DNA of 64,000 bases from Nakamurella panacisegetis. Its GTDB lineage: Bacteria; Actinomycetota; Actinomycetes; Mycobacteriales; Nakamurellaceae. A model generated the notes under the pieces. That model was given only the letters and a program-made list of their open reading frames with translations. It was not told where the DNA came from and ran no database searches. The position numbers were made by a program, and so were the translations under genes. The DNA lies in assembly GCF_900104535.1 (NCBI RefSeq), contig NZ_LT629710.1:992001-1056000 (forward strand). The letters run 5' to 3'. Of this stretch, positions 55,327 through 64,000 are shown in pieces. Position 1 is the stretch's first letter; the number at the start of each line of letters is the position of its first letter.

Positions 55327-58188
55327 ATGAGAGTCAGCGTCACCCCGCAGCGGATCGAACTGGAGGAGGAGACCCCGTTCAAGGTGGCCATCACGGTCAC
55401 CAACACCGGGGACCTGATCGGCGGCTACCACCTCCGGATCCTGGGTGCCGACCCCGCCTGGGTCCGTTTGGAGTCGGAGAACCTGTCGCTGTTTCCGGAC
55501 ACGTCGCAGACGGTGACGGCGACCATCACGATTCCCCGCGGGCTGGGCGCGGGCGACCGCCGGATCGCCATCCAGGTTCGCGAACTGACTCCGCCACAGG
55601 CCATCTCGGTGGCCGAGATCGACATCCTGGTGCCTTCGCGCCAGGCACTGAAGCTGTCCCTGAGCCCGATGACGGTGATCTGCGGCAGCGTCGGACGGTT
55701 CGGCCTGGTCCTGGAGAACACCGGGAACACCACGGTCGAGGCCCGTCCGATCGGCCTCGACCCGGAAGAGAAGATCGAGTTCACCTTCCTGCCCCCGGTG
55801 GTCACCCTGGCCCCGGGCGAGCACGTCATCACCGACCTGCGGGCCAAGGCCAAACGGCGCTGGTTCGGGACCCCGGTGGTCCGAGCGTTCGGCCTGGCCA
55901 TCGCCCCGGACGACGTCCTGGCCGCCCCGCTGATCCCGGAACCGGGCCCGGGGGCCGGTCCGCGGCACCGCAAGGTGGCCGGGGCGATCGCGCCCGTGCC
56001 GCCCAAGATCGAACCGCTGGCCACCGGCTCGATGCTGCAGAAGGCCCGGCTGGCCCGCGGGGCAATCTCGCTGCTGAGCCTGCTGCTGGCGGTCAGCGTC
56101 TTTGCGATCGTCATCACCATCGCGCTGTCCCGCCTGGTCGGCGTGTCCGCGGCCGACCGCGACCTGGCCATCCAGGTGGCGGCGGCCCGGCAGTCCAACT
56201 CGGCGTCGGGCACATCGACCCTCGGCGGGACGGTCAAGCTCCTGACCGACGGGTCGCCGGCGGCCGGCGTGGCCGTCGAACTGTTCGACGCCAATTCGAC
56301 GGCCTCGCCACTGACCAGCACGGCCACGAACGACAAGGGCGTGTGGACCCTGCCGTCCCTGGCCGAGGGCTCGTACAAGCTCCGGTTCCGGGGGGCCGGG
56401 TTCGCCGAGATCTGGTATCCCTCGGCGCTGACCGGCGCCGACGCCAAGGCCGTGCAACTGCAGGCCGGGCAGAAGCTCACCAACCTGGCCATCACGCTGG
56501 GCGGCCTCCCGGCCACCGTCTCGGGAACGGTGCTCGGCGATGACGTGGCCGCGGCCGTGCTGACCGTGTCGATCCCGGCGACGGATCTGCCGCGGGGAGG
56601 CGCCCCGCCGACCGGCACCGCAACCCTGCCCCTGGTCACGGCCCAACCCGTACCGACCGCCGGGGCCCCGGCGGTGACCAGGTCGACGGCGCCCAAGACC
56701 ACCGCGGCGGCGACCACCTCCGCCCCGGCCGACGGCGCCAACGGCGGCGCCGTGGTCCAGACGGTGCCGATCGGGGCCGACGGCACCTTCTCCGTCCCCG
56801 ACCTGCCCTCACCCGCGGTCTACGACCTGACGGTCGCCAAGGCCGGGTACGCGACGGCCACCCAACGCATCGACCTGTCCGGTGGTGAGGACCGCAAGGG
56901 CGTGGAACTCCGCCTGCGCACCGGTGACGGCCTGATCTCCGGCACCGTCACCGGGCCGGACGGCCCCTTGGCCGGGGCGGTGGTCACCGCAACGACCGGG
57001 AAGACGGTGGTGACCACCGTGTCCCTGACCACCGGCGCCGTCGGCACCTTCACCCTTCGCGGTCTGGTGACCCCGGGGACGTACACGGTGACCGTGACCA
57101 AGGACAACTTCACCACCGCCAGTTCGACCCTGACGTTGGCCGCCGGCCAGAAACTCACCGGCGTGCAACTGTCGATGGCCAGATCGTCGGGGTCGCTCAC
57201 CGGCATGGTGACCCTGCTCGGTACCGGTAAAGCCGCGCCCGGAGTCTCGGTCACCATCACCACCGGCGACACCACGGTCAGCACGGTCACCCAGTCGACC
57301 GGGTCGATCGGGGCCTGGACCGTGGCCGGACTGCCCGTGCCCGGTGCGTACACGGTCACCTTCTCCCGCGCCGACCTGCAGTCCCAGACGGTAGCCGTCT
57401 CACTCGACGCGACGGGCAAGCTCACCAGCGGTTCCGGAAGCACGGCCGGAGGCATCGCGGTCGGGATGAAATCGGCCTCGGCCGTGATCAGCGGGACCGT
57501 GACCCAGCGGTCGGCCAACGGGACCGTGCAGAAGGTGGGCCAAGCGGTGATCACGCTCTCGTCGGGCACCGACACCTACACCGTGAACAGCGCGTCGCTG
57601 CCCTCCTCGTCACTGGGTCGCTACGAGATCACCGGCATCACGCCCGGCACCTACACGCTGTCGGCCAACCGGCCCGGCACCAGCCCGACGACGGTGATCG
57701 TCACCGTCACCGCCGGGCAGATCCTCCTCTACGACCCGGTGATGATCCCGCCGGCGGCGATCTCCGGGCACGTGAAGAGCCGGACCGGCGGCACCGTGCT
57801 GGGTCTCGAGGTCGATCTGTACCAGGCGTCGCAGTACCCGGCGAAGGTCTACCGGACCACCACCACCGACTCCACCGGTGCCTATTCGTTCGTGGACGTC
57901 GATGCACCGCAGGCCTACGTCGTCGAGGTGCGCAGCAGCACGGCCGGGTCCCTGGGGTCGGCCACGCTGGTGCTGGCGGCCAGCCAGGCCGCCGTCCTGG
58001 ACCTGACGGTCGGCGCCATCACCTCGGGCACCACCACGCAGGGGGCGGTCACCACACCAGCCGCCCCGACCACCCCCACCACCCCCACCTCCACCACGGC
58101 CGGGGCCGCCCCTGCCGTCACCACCCCGGCTTCGGTCACCCCCGCCCGCGTCACCTCCACGACTGACACCACGACAGGCACCCGATGA
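55327..58188 (+). CDS. CIS-associated single-pass membrane protein with six repeats (stalk protein 2)
   Basis: 953 residues from ATG 55327, 7 bases after the previous stop. It has the same architecture: two Ig-like domains with no signal peptide (~1-210), a basic segment (QKARLARG), one membrane helix (~247-268), a short linker, and about six carboxypeptidase-regulatory-like beta-domains (~295-895). A Thr/Pro-rich tail of some 55 residues resembles a cell-wall-spanning spacer. The N-domains align by eye with stalk protein 1 (RVSVTP, then LFPDTSQ versus LFPDSSGQ). No enzyme motif is seen. The ATGA overlap with the next gene suggests coordinated synthesis. Confidence 0.82.
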   Translation: MRVSVTPQRIELEEETPFKVAITVTNTGDLIGGYHLRILGADPAWVRLESENLSLFPDTSQTVTATITIPRGLGAGDRRIAIQVRELTPPQAISVAEIDILVPSRQALKLSLSPMTVICGSVGRFGLVLENTGNTTVEARPIGLDPEEKIEFTFLPPVVTLAPGEHVITDLRAKAKRRWFGTPVVRAFGLAIAPDDVLAAPLIPEPGPGAGPRHRKVAGAIAPVPPKIEPLATGSMLQKARLARGAISLLSLLLAVSVFAIVITIALSRLVGVSAADRDLAIQVAAARQSNSASGTSTLGGTVKLLTDGSPAAGVAVELFDANSTASPLTSTATNDKGVWTLPSLAEGSYKLRFRGAGFAEIWYPSALTGADAKAVQLQAGQKLTNLAITLGGLPATVSGTVLGDDVAAAVLTVSIPATDLPRGGAPPTGTATLPLVTAQPVPTAGAPAVTRSTAPKTTAAATTSAPADGANGGAVVQTVPIGADGTFSVPDLPSPAVYDLTVAKAGYATATQRIDLSGGEDRKGVELRLRTGDGLISGTVTGPDGPLAGAVVTATTGKTVVTTVSLTTGAVGTFTLRGLVTPGTYTVTVTKDNFTTASSTLTLAAGQKLTGVQLSMARSSGSLTGMVTLLGTGKAAPGVSVTITTGDTTVSTVTQSTGSIGAWTVAGLPVPGAYTVTFSRADLQSQTVAVSLDATGKLTSGSGSTAGGIAVGMKSASAVISGTVTQRSANGTVQKVGQAVITLSSGTDTYTVNSASLPSSSLGRYEITGITPGTYTLSANRPGTSPTTVIVTVTAGQILLYDPVMIPPAAISGHVKSRTGGTVLGLEVDLYQASQYPAKVYRTTTTDSTGAYSFVDVDAPQAYVVEVRSSTAGSLGSATLVLAASQAAVLDLTVGAITSGTTTQGAVTTPAAPTTPTTPTSTTAGAAPAVTTPASVTPARVTSTTDTTTGTR

Positions 58189-61100
58189 CAGAGCAGCCAC
58201 CTCCCCGTCGCTACGTGGGACCGGCCGCCGGTGACGCCAGCCCGAGGATCCAGCTCGAGCCGTTGATCCGTTGCGGGGCCGGCACTTCGGCGACCTTCGA
58301 GGTGTTCATCACCCACCGTGGGCCGGTCGCGGCCACGCTGCGGGTATCGGTGCTCGGCCTGGACAGCCGCTGGGTGCCGCCGGCGCTGCCGGTCGGGCCG
58401 ATCGAGCCGGGCGAGACCACCCGCATCACGCTGTCCCTGGTTCCCGAGCGGGGCACATTGGGGGCCAAGTACCCGTTCGTCGTCGCGGCCGAGGCCACCC
58501 CGGTGTCCGGCAAGTTCCCGCCGACCATGGGCGTGGCCGAGTCGACCCTGGCCGTCGACGGCCGCGATCCGATCACCATGACGGTCTCGCCTCAGACCCC
58601 GACGGCCGTCTTCGGCCGGCGGGTCAAGGTGCAGATCACCAACCCGGGCTACTTCGACCGCGAACTGAGCCTGGCCGCCGACGCCGCGCGGGGCGCCTCC
58701 CTGCGGCTGAGCTCCACCATGGTCACGGTGCCGGCCGGGCGGACGGTGACCGTTCCGGGTCGGGTCAGAGTCACCCACCCGAAGCTCATGGGTGGGCAGA
58801 ACACCCACACCTTCGCCGTGTCGGCCCGCGGCCAGGGTGCTCCCGAATTCGCCGAGGGTGTCCTGCGGTCGAAGCCGCTGCTGGGCGGCCGGGTCACCGG
58901 TCTGCTGATCACCGTGGTCGTCATCGCCCTGTGGGCGAGCGCGGCCGTCGTCGGGATTCCCAAGCTGTCCACCTACTTCGCCGGCAATTCCGGCAGCACA
59001 GCCGCCCCGACCACGGCGGCCTCCAGCCCCGGGGCGAGCGGATCGAAGAGCGCCGGTTCGGGGGCTTCCGGTTCGGGAGCCGCCGGGACCGGGGCGGCCG
59101 GTTCCGGCGGTTCCGGTTCCGGGGCGGCCGGAGCCGGCGGTTCCTCCTCCGGCGGCGGCGGCGGCGGTGCGGGCGGTGCCGCCGCCGGGGCGGCGGGTGC
59201 CGGAGCAGGTGCCGGGGCACGATTGTCCGGCACCGTCACCGGCGTGGTCACCAAGGGCATCCTGGTGTCCCTGGAGCCGACCAGCCTGGTCGAGGCGGCG
59301 GCCGAGGGAGCGGCCCCGGCCGCCGGAGTCACCGACGCGGCCACCACCACCGCTCTCCGATCGATGTCCGGTGCCCTCTACAAGGTCGCCGACACCGCAC
59401 TGCGGGTGGCACCGGCGGCCACCGACGGCGGGATCCGCACCACGTCGTCGGCCACCGACGGAAGTTTCTCCTTCGCATCCATCAGTGCGCCCGGGTACTA
59501 CCTGTTGACCCTGGCCAAGGCGGGTTTCCAGACCCAGCGTTACATGATCAACGCCGCCACCCTCGATGCGGCGACGCCGCTGAAGGTCGCGATGGTGCCC
59601 GGTGACGGCTCCATGTCGGGCACGGTGACCTCTCCGTCCGGCGTGGTCGGCGCCGCGTCGGTGACGATCACCGACGGCACCGTCGCCCTGCAGACCAGCA
59701 CGGCGTCGAAGACCGGAGCCTGGACCGTGAAGGGACTTTCGACGCCGGGCACGTATCTGGTCACCGTCACCTCGACCGGTTTCGGCGCCGCGTCCAAGCT
59801 GGTGACCCTGGGCGCCGGCGGCACGGCCACCGCCGATCTCACCCTCAAGCCCGGCGTGGCCGCCATCGTCGGCACCGTGCGCGGGGTGGATTCGCTGGGC
59901 CATCTCGGCGGCATCGGTGGGGTCACCGTGACCGCCACCGGGTCGAGCAAGGGTGTCGCGGCCAGCCGCACCGCCACCACCGTCACGTCCGGGCCGGTCG
60001 GCACGTACGCGTTGCCCGACCTTCCGGTGCCGGGCGACTACACGGTCACCGTCACCGGCACCGGGTACGCGTCGCAGACGCAGCAGGTGTCGCTGGCCGC
60101 GGGCAGCTCGTCGGCCACCGTCAACGTCTCGCTGACCAGAGCCGACGGCACCGTCACGGGCACCGTGGTCGGCGACGGCAAGGAGGGCGGACTGATCGGG
60201 GCCGGCCTGACGTTGACCGGGGCATCGGCCACCTACAAGACCATGACCACGTCCGTACCGGCCGGCGCCTATCGATTCACCGGTGTGCCCCCGGGCACCT
60301 ACGTCCTGCAGGCGTCACAGTACGGACGGGTGGCCTCCTCGGCCACCGTCGTGGTGGCGGCGGCCGGGACCGCAGTGGCCAACCTGCACCTGATCGGCGC
60401 ACCGGACACGGAACTGCCGACCACGGCCCGGATTCGCGGCCGAGCGGTGGACTCCCGGACCCAGGGACCACTGACCTGCGATCGGGCCGCCATCGCGAAA
60501 CCGGTGTGCGTGGTGACCGCCTCGGTGCCGATCCCGGTACCGGGCACCACGAAGACGGAGACCATCTCCGGAGTCTCCGGCCCGGCCGAGGACTACACGC
60601 TGCCCAGCCTCGACGACAAGAAGCACGCCGGCCTGGTCGCCGGCCTGTACGCGATCACCCTCTCGGCTCCTGGGTACGAGCCGACGACGGTCCAGGTGCA
60701 GGTCGCACAGGGCCAGACGACCCCGGCCCCGCAGGTCAGCCTGCCACCGCTGGGTCTGATCACCGGCACCATCACGACCAAGGTGGGCACCCCGGTCAGC
60801 CCCTCGTGTGTGGTGTCGGTCCCGGCCGGTACCAGCCCGCCCACGACGTGCAGCCGCACCGGCACCACCAGCTGTGCCGTCCCCGCGCCGGCCTCGGCGC
60901 GGTGCGTGCTGACCGGAACCGGTGGAGCGTATGAGATCCGCGGGCTGGTGCACGGCGGCTACCAGGTCGTGGTGATCCCCACCGACTCGGAATACCTTCC
61001 CACCCAGCCGTTCTCGGTCCAGCTGGAGCTGGGCGGCGACTACCGCTACGACACGTCCCTTGACCGGTACGGCCGGGCCACGGTCACCGTGCTCGAGCCC

Positions 61101-64000
61101 GACCTGCAGAGCCTGGCCCTGACTCCGGCCAAGGGCGCCGTGGTCGGCATGATCGATTCCTCGGGCCGCGGGCGCGGGTCGCCGCTGGCCGGCGATTCGA
61201 CATCGACCGACGGCATCCTGACCATCACCAACCTGCAGGGCAGCTACACCGCGACGGCGACCGGGGACATCCCGACCGGACTGGCCACCGGGGTCACGAC
61301 CCTGGCCGGAAATGCCACCGCGCCAACGGGTTCCATCGGATTGAACCAGACCGTCGCGGTCACCGCCGTGCTGACCGCCCCCATCGGTGCGGTGGTCGGA
61401 CACGTGACGGTCACGGTCGACGGCGAGGTCCGTCCGGTGAAGGACGCACCGGTCCAGGTGTCCGGCATCGTGTCGTTCAGCGGGCGGACGTCGGTGTCCG
61501 GATCGACCACGGTCACCACCGACAGCAACGGGTGTTACGCGATCATCCCGGCCTCCGGGTGGACCGGCACGGCTCTGAAGTCGGACGACTGCCCGACCGC
61601 GGTTGCTGCCGGCTCCACCGCCAAGGTGACGAACACCGACGGGTCCCCGGCCTCGCTGATCGCGCTGCCACTCGGTATCAGCATCGCCGCTCAGGGGCAG
61701 AAGACCCAGAGCTATTCGGCCACCGGCGTTGTCATCGGCTTCAACGGCGACGTCAGCGTCATCCCGCCGATCTCGTTGCTGGCCCAGCCCTCGGTGTTCC
61801 CGGCACTGAGCCTGGATCTCAAGGCACCGGACGGGGTGGCCACCGACGCTTCGCAGTCGAACATCGTGGTGACCCGAAAGCCTGCCGGCGCCGGCAACAT
61901 CACGGTGACCGCCGCCGCCAACGGAACCCTCAGCTGGTCCGACTCGCTGCTCGGGTCAGGCAAGGCGGTGCCCGGCCTGTACATCCTGCGGGCCACCCAG
62001 CTCGGTTACTCGACCGCCTCCGGTGGCGGCAGCGACGGCATGGCCTCTGGCTACGCGACCATCTGGTGCGACCTCGGCGCCGCCTGCCGGTTCGGCACCC
62101 GGGCCACCGCGGCATCGGCCTGGACCATGAGCCGGCTGCCGAGCATGAGCGGGACGCTCTCGGTCTCCCCGGCCACCCTGCCGGCCGGCGTCACGCTGGA
62201 CAAGGCGGTCATCTCGGTGATCTCCCAGCCGTCGGCGGCCGGGTCCATCCAGATGTCGGTCAACCAGATCACCGGCCTCATCGCCTACACCGACACCTCG
62301 CTGCCGGCCGGGCTGGCCCAGCCGACCGCGAGCTCGGCTCCCTACGTGTTCACGATCAGCCTGCGCGGCTACCAGTTGGCCACCTTCAGCGTGGACTGTG
62401 GCCCGACCTATGCGCAGGGCTGCACCCGCGAGGGCGCCAGCCCGGCGGATGCGCCCCCGCTCTCAGTTTCGCTGTTCGAGTTGCCCAGCATCACCGGCAC
62501 GATCTCCGTGGCGGGCGGGACCGGCGCGTTGCCGGCCGGCGTCAATCTGAGCCAGGCCGTGATCTCGGTGATCTCCCAGCCGTCGGCCGCCGGGTCGATC
62601 CAGATGTCGGTCAACCAGAACTCCGGTGCGGTCAGCTACACCGACAGTTCGCTGCCCGCCGGGCTGGCCCAGCCGACGGCCAGCGGCGCGCCGTACGTGT
62701 TCACCGTCAGCCTGCCCGGCTATCAACCGAAGACGGTCAGCATCGACTGTGGCCCAACGTATGTGCAGGGCTGCGTCCAGCAGGGCGCGCCCACCGGAGC
62801 GAAGCCGATGTCCATCACGCTGGCCCCGTTGCCGCGCTTCTCCGGGTCCATCACGTTGGTCTCGACGATCACGACGCCGACCCAGTCGTTGAGCGGGGTG
62901 ACCGTTTCGTTCACCGGCCAGCCGAACCCGGCCAAGCCGGTGACCCTCAGCCTGGCCGACACCAGCGGAACGTCATCCGATCTGAACTGGTCGGACCCGA
63001 GCCAACCGCCCGGCGTCCTGAGCTACGGCGACTACTCGTTGACCTTCGCCAAGGCCGGATATCAGCCGACGACGGTGAATTTCTCCTGCCCGACCGGATC
63101 GCCGACCTGCTCGTTCAACGGCGGCCGACCGGTCGTCCTGACCATGGATCCGGCCGGTGCGGGAACGGTGACGGTGGACAAATACCTCCCGTCCTCCCCG
63201 ACATCGATCGACTGGAGCGCCGCGACGGTCACCCTCGCGTCGGCTCCGGCCGGCACCAGCGGGCTGAAGATCACCGTCGAGCAGGATCCCAACAACCCCA
63301 TGACCGGTGATCTGGTCTGGGCCGACAGCGGTCTTCCCTACCCCGGCATCACCCTGCCCGGCACCTACGTCCTGACGGTCACCATGCCCGGCTACGGCGC
63401 GAAGACCAGCTCGGCCGTCACCTGTGCCGCCGGCGGCGTCTGTGCACCGACCGTTGGCCAACTCGGCCGTCTGGCGGCGTTCTCGGGAACGGTTGCCGTC
63501 AACCCGACCGTCACCCCGGACGACAGCGGCGGGCTGGCCGGTGTGACAGCGACGGTCACCTCCCAGCCGGTGGCCAACGCGACGATCACGATCGCCGTCG
63601 ACCAGACCAGCGGAACACTCACCTGGAGCGACAGCACCCAGCCGGTCGGCGTGGTGACACCCGGCACCTACACGGTGCTGTTCGCCAAGTCCGGCTACCT
63701 GTCGATCAACAAAACGGTCGACTGCAGCACGTCGGCCGCCGCCTGTACCACCGGAACCGTGACGCTCCAGGAGTTCCCACATGGTGGCGGGACAGTATCG
63801 GTGGATGCGCCTCTGCCCGGCACCACCACCGTCGACTGGAGCAAGGCGACCGTCACACTGACCACCAAGCCCTCGGCCAGCAGCACGTTGTCGGTCGGCC
63901 TGGTCAGCTCGGGCGACACGACCGCGGATCTGGTCTGGGCCGATTCGGCCCTCCCGTATCCGCATCTGACCCAGCCCGGAACGTACGTGTTGCTGGTGTC
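58185..64000 (+). CDS. Giant CIS-associated single-pass membrane protein with many beta-domain repeats (stalk protein 3), partial
   Basis: ATG 58185 overlaps the previous stop (ATGA). The spot-checked frame stays open to the window end, so more than 1938 residues are present and the C-terminus is missing. N-terminal Ig-like domains (~10-225), basic lead KPLLGGR, one membrane helix (~236-258) and a Gly/Ser/Ala linker (~265-345) repeat the plan of the two upstream proteins. Then come many beta-domains: first carboxypeptidase-regulatory-like (PG.Y.VTVT.TGY), later ones with conserved Cys pairs (DCGPTYAQGC, CPTGSPTC, CAAGGVC, CSTSAAAC). Two neighbouring copies are nearly identical (period 117 residues). 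Function unknown; an outward stalk or adhesin is inferred. Confidence 0.82.
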   Translation, partial: MTEQPPPRRYVGPAAGDASPRIQLEPLIRCGAGTSATFEVFITHRGPVAATLRVSVLGLDSRWVPPALPVGPIEPGETTRITLSLVPERGTLGAKYPFVVAAEATPVSGKFPPTMGVAESTLAVDGRDPITMTVSPQTPTAVFGRRVKVQITNPGYFDRELSLAADAARGASLRLSSTMVTVPAGRTVTVPGRVRVTHPKLMGGQNTHTFAVSARGQGAPEFAEGVLRSKPLLGGRVTGLLITVVVIALWASAAVVGIPKLSTYFAGNSGSTAAPTTAASSPGASGSKSAGSGASGSGAAGTGAAGSGGSGSGAAGAGGSSSGGGGGGAGGAAAGAAGAGAGAGARLSGTVTGVVTKGILVSLEPTSLVEAAAEGAAPAAGVTDAATTTALRSMSGALYKVADTALRVAPAATDGGIRTTSSATDGSFSFASISAPGYYLLTLAKAGFQTQRYMINAATLDAATPLKVAMVPGDGSMSGTVTSPSGVVGAASVTITDGTVALQTSTASKTGAWTVKGLSTPGTYLVTVTSTGFGAASKLVTLGAGGTATADLTLKPGVAAIVGTVRGVDSLGHLGGIGGVTVTATGSSKGVAASRTATTVTSGPVGTYALPDLPVPGDYTVTVTGTGYASQTQQVSLAAGSSSATVNVSLTRADGTVTGTVVGDGKEGGLIGAGLTLTGASATYKTMTTSVPAGAYRFTGVPPGTYVLQASQYGRVASSATVVVAAAGTAVANLHLIGAPDTELPTTARIRGRAVDSRTQGPLTCDRAAIAKPVCVVTASVPIPVPGTTKTETISGVSGPAEDYTLPSLDDKKHAGLVAGLYAITLSAPGYEPTTVQVQVAQGQTTPAPQVSLPPLGLITGTITTKVGTPVSPSCVVSVPAGTSPPTTCSRTGTTSCAVPAPASARCVLTGTGGAYEIRGLVHGGYQVVVIPTDSEYLPTQPFSVQLELGGDYRYDTSLDRYGRATVTVLEPDLQSLALTPAKGAVVGMIDSSGRGRGSPLAGDSTSTDGILTITNLQGSYTATATGDIPTGLATGVTTLAGNATAPTGSIGLNQTVAVTAVLTAPIGAVVGHVTVTVDGEVRPVKDAPVQVSGIVSFSGRTSVSGSTTVTTDSNGCYAIIPASGWTGTALKSDDCPTAVAAGSTAKVTNTDGSPASLIALPLGISIAAQGQKTQSYSATGVVIGFNGDVSVIPPISLLAQPSVFPALSLDLKAPDGVATDASQSNIVVTRKPAGAGNITVTAAANGTLSWSDSLLGSGKAVPGLYILRATQLGYSTASGGGSDGMASGYATIWCDLGAACRFGTRATAASAWTMSRLPSMSGTLSVSPATLPAGVTLDKAVISVISQPSAAGSIQMSVNQITGLIAYTDTSLPAGLAQPTASSAPYVFTISLRGYQLATFSVDCGPTYAQGCTREGASPADAPPLSVSLFELPSITGTISVAGGTGALPAGVNLSQAVISVISQPSAAGSIQMSVNQNSGAVSYTDSSLPAGLAQPTASGAPYVFTVSLPGYQPKTVSIDCGPTYVQGCVQQGAPTGAKPMSITLAPLPRFSGSITLVSTITTPTQSLSGVTVSFTGQPNPAKPVTLSLADTSGTSSDLNWSDPSQPPGVLSYGDYSLTFAKAGYQPTTVNFSCPTGSPTCSFNGGRPVVLTMDPAGAGTVTVDKYLPSSPTSIDWSAATVTLASAPAGTSGLKITVEQDPNNPMTGDLVWADSGLPYPGITLPGTYVLTVTMPGYGAKTSSAVTCAAGGVCAPTVGQLGRLAAFSGTVAVNPTVTPDDSGGLAGVTATVTSQPVANATITIAVDQTSGTLTWSDSTQPVGVVTPGTYTVLFAKSGYLSINKTVDCSTSAAACTTGTVTLQEFPHGGGTVSVDAPLPGTTTVDWSKATVTLTTKPSASSTLSVGLVSSGDTTADLVWADSALPYPHLTQPGTYVLLV
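62140..62840 (+). repeat. Two near-identical 351-bp repeats inside stalk protein 3
   Basis: The segment starting ATCTCGGTGATCTCCCAGCC occurs at 62211 and again at 62562, exactly 351 bases (117 codons) later. The following ~60 bases differ at only a few positions. The protein copies share AVISVISQPSAAGSIQ, DSSLPAGLAQPT-like and DCGPTY motifs. Confidence 0.85.

Noticed and set aside
61532-63310. A 592-codon open frame within stalk protein 3 on the same strand
   Set aside because: It is in another frame and Arg/Gly/Pro-rich without domain signatures; the frame starting at 58185 carries regular beta-domain repeats throughout.
52758-64000. The three repeat proteins as secreted hydrolases
   Set aside because: No signal peptide and no catalytic motif were visible; the label hydrolytic protein used for similar genes is not supported by what can be read here.

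Overview
The window is GC-rich, gene-dense actinobacterial chromosome. Three things point there: mycothiol synthesis (mshA), the murB - L,D-transpeptidase - mshA - ybjN - gpmA - senX3 - regX3 order known from mycobacteria, and IdeR- and Zur-type metal boxes. A Frankineae/Nakamurella-like actinomycete is a reasonable guess, but the species cannot be named from the sequence alone.

Layout. 0-5.3 kb: the end of an ABC-2 permease, a serine beta-lactamase-like hydrolase, a large BTAD/NB-ARC/TPR regulator broken by a one-base frameshift, and tRNA-Thr(TGT). 5.3-10.8 kb: an XRE regulator and the iron importer efeUOB behind an IdeR-like box. 11-16.6 kb: peptide deformylase, a fused trehalose-phosphate synthase/phosphatase, a LacI regulator and a stand-alone sugar-ABC ATPase sharing an intergenic LacI-type operator. 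16.6-20.5 kb: a pentapeptide-repeat membrane protein and a zinc-type ABC importer with a Zur-like box. 20.5-24.4 kb: a YigZ-family protein, a tyrosine phosphatase, rlmB and cysS. 24.4-30.1 kb: a sugar importer (binding protein plus two permeases, no ATPase) with a SIS-domain gene, and a convergent sugar isomerase/epimerase pair. 30.3-41 kb: the conserved senX3-regX3 / gpmA / ybjN-mshA / L,D-transpeptidase / murB block, followed by an M48-like protein with a damaged zinc motif. 41.3-44.8 kb: DUF2505, purU, PAC2 and a potassium channel.

44.86-64 kb (end): one flank of what looks like a contractile injection system (CIS) locus. Leftward it carries an AAA+ ATPase, a 1222-residue DUF4157 (eCIS core) protein with about six C-terminal repeats, and two small DcrB/PsbP-like proteins. 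Rightward it carries a DUF4255 (Pvc16-like) protein and then three consecutive, architecturally paralogous single-pass membrane proteins. Each has N-terminal Ig-like domains without a signal peptide, one transmembrane helix, a low-complexity linker, and a long C-terminal array of carboxypeptidase-regulatory-like beta-domains. The third exceeds 1938 residues and runs off the window. No sheath, tube or baseplate gene is visible; they would be expected beyond position 64000. The best candidate for an undescribed system is this trio of putative membrane-to-exterior stalks, with the DUF4157 protein and its possible DcrB-like adaptors. That role is inference; the architectures are read directly.
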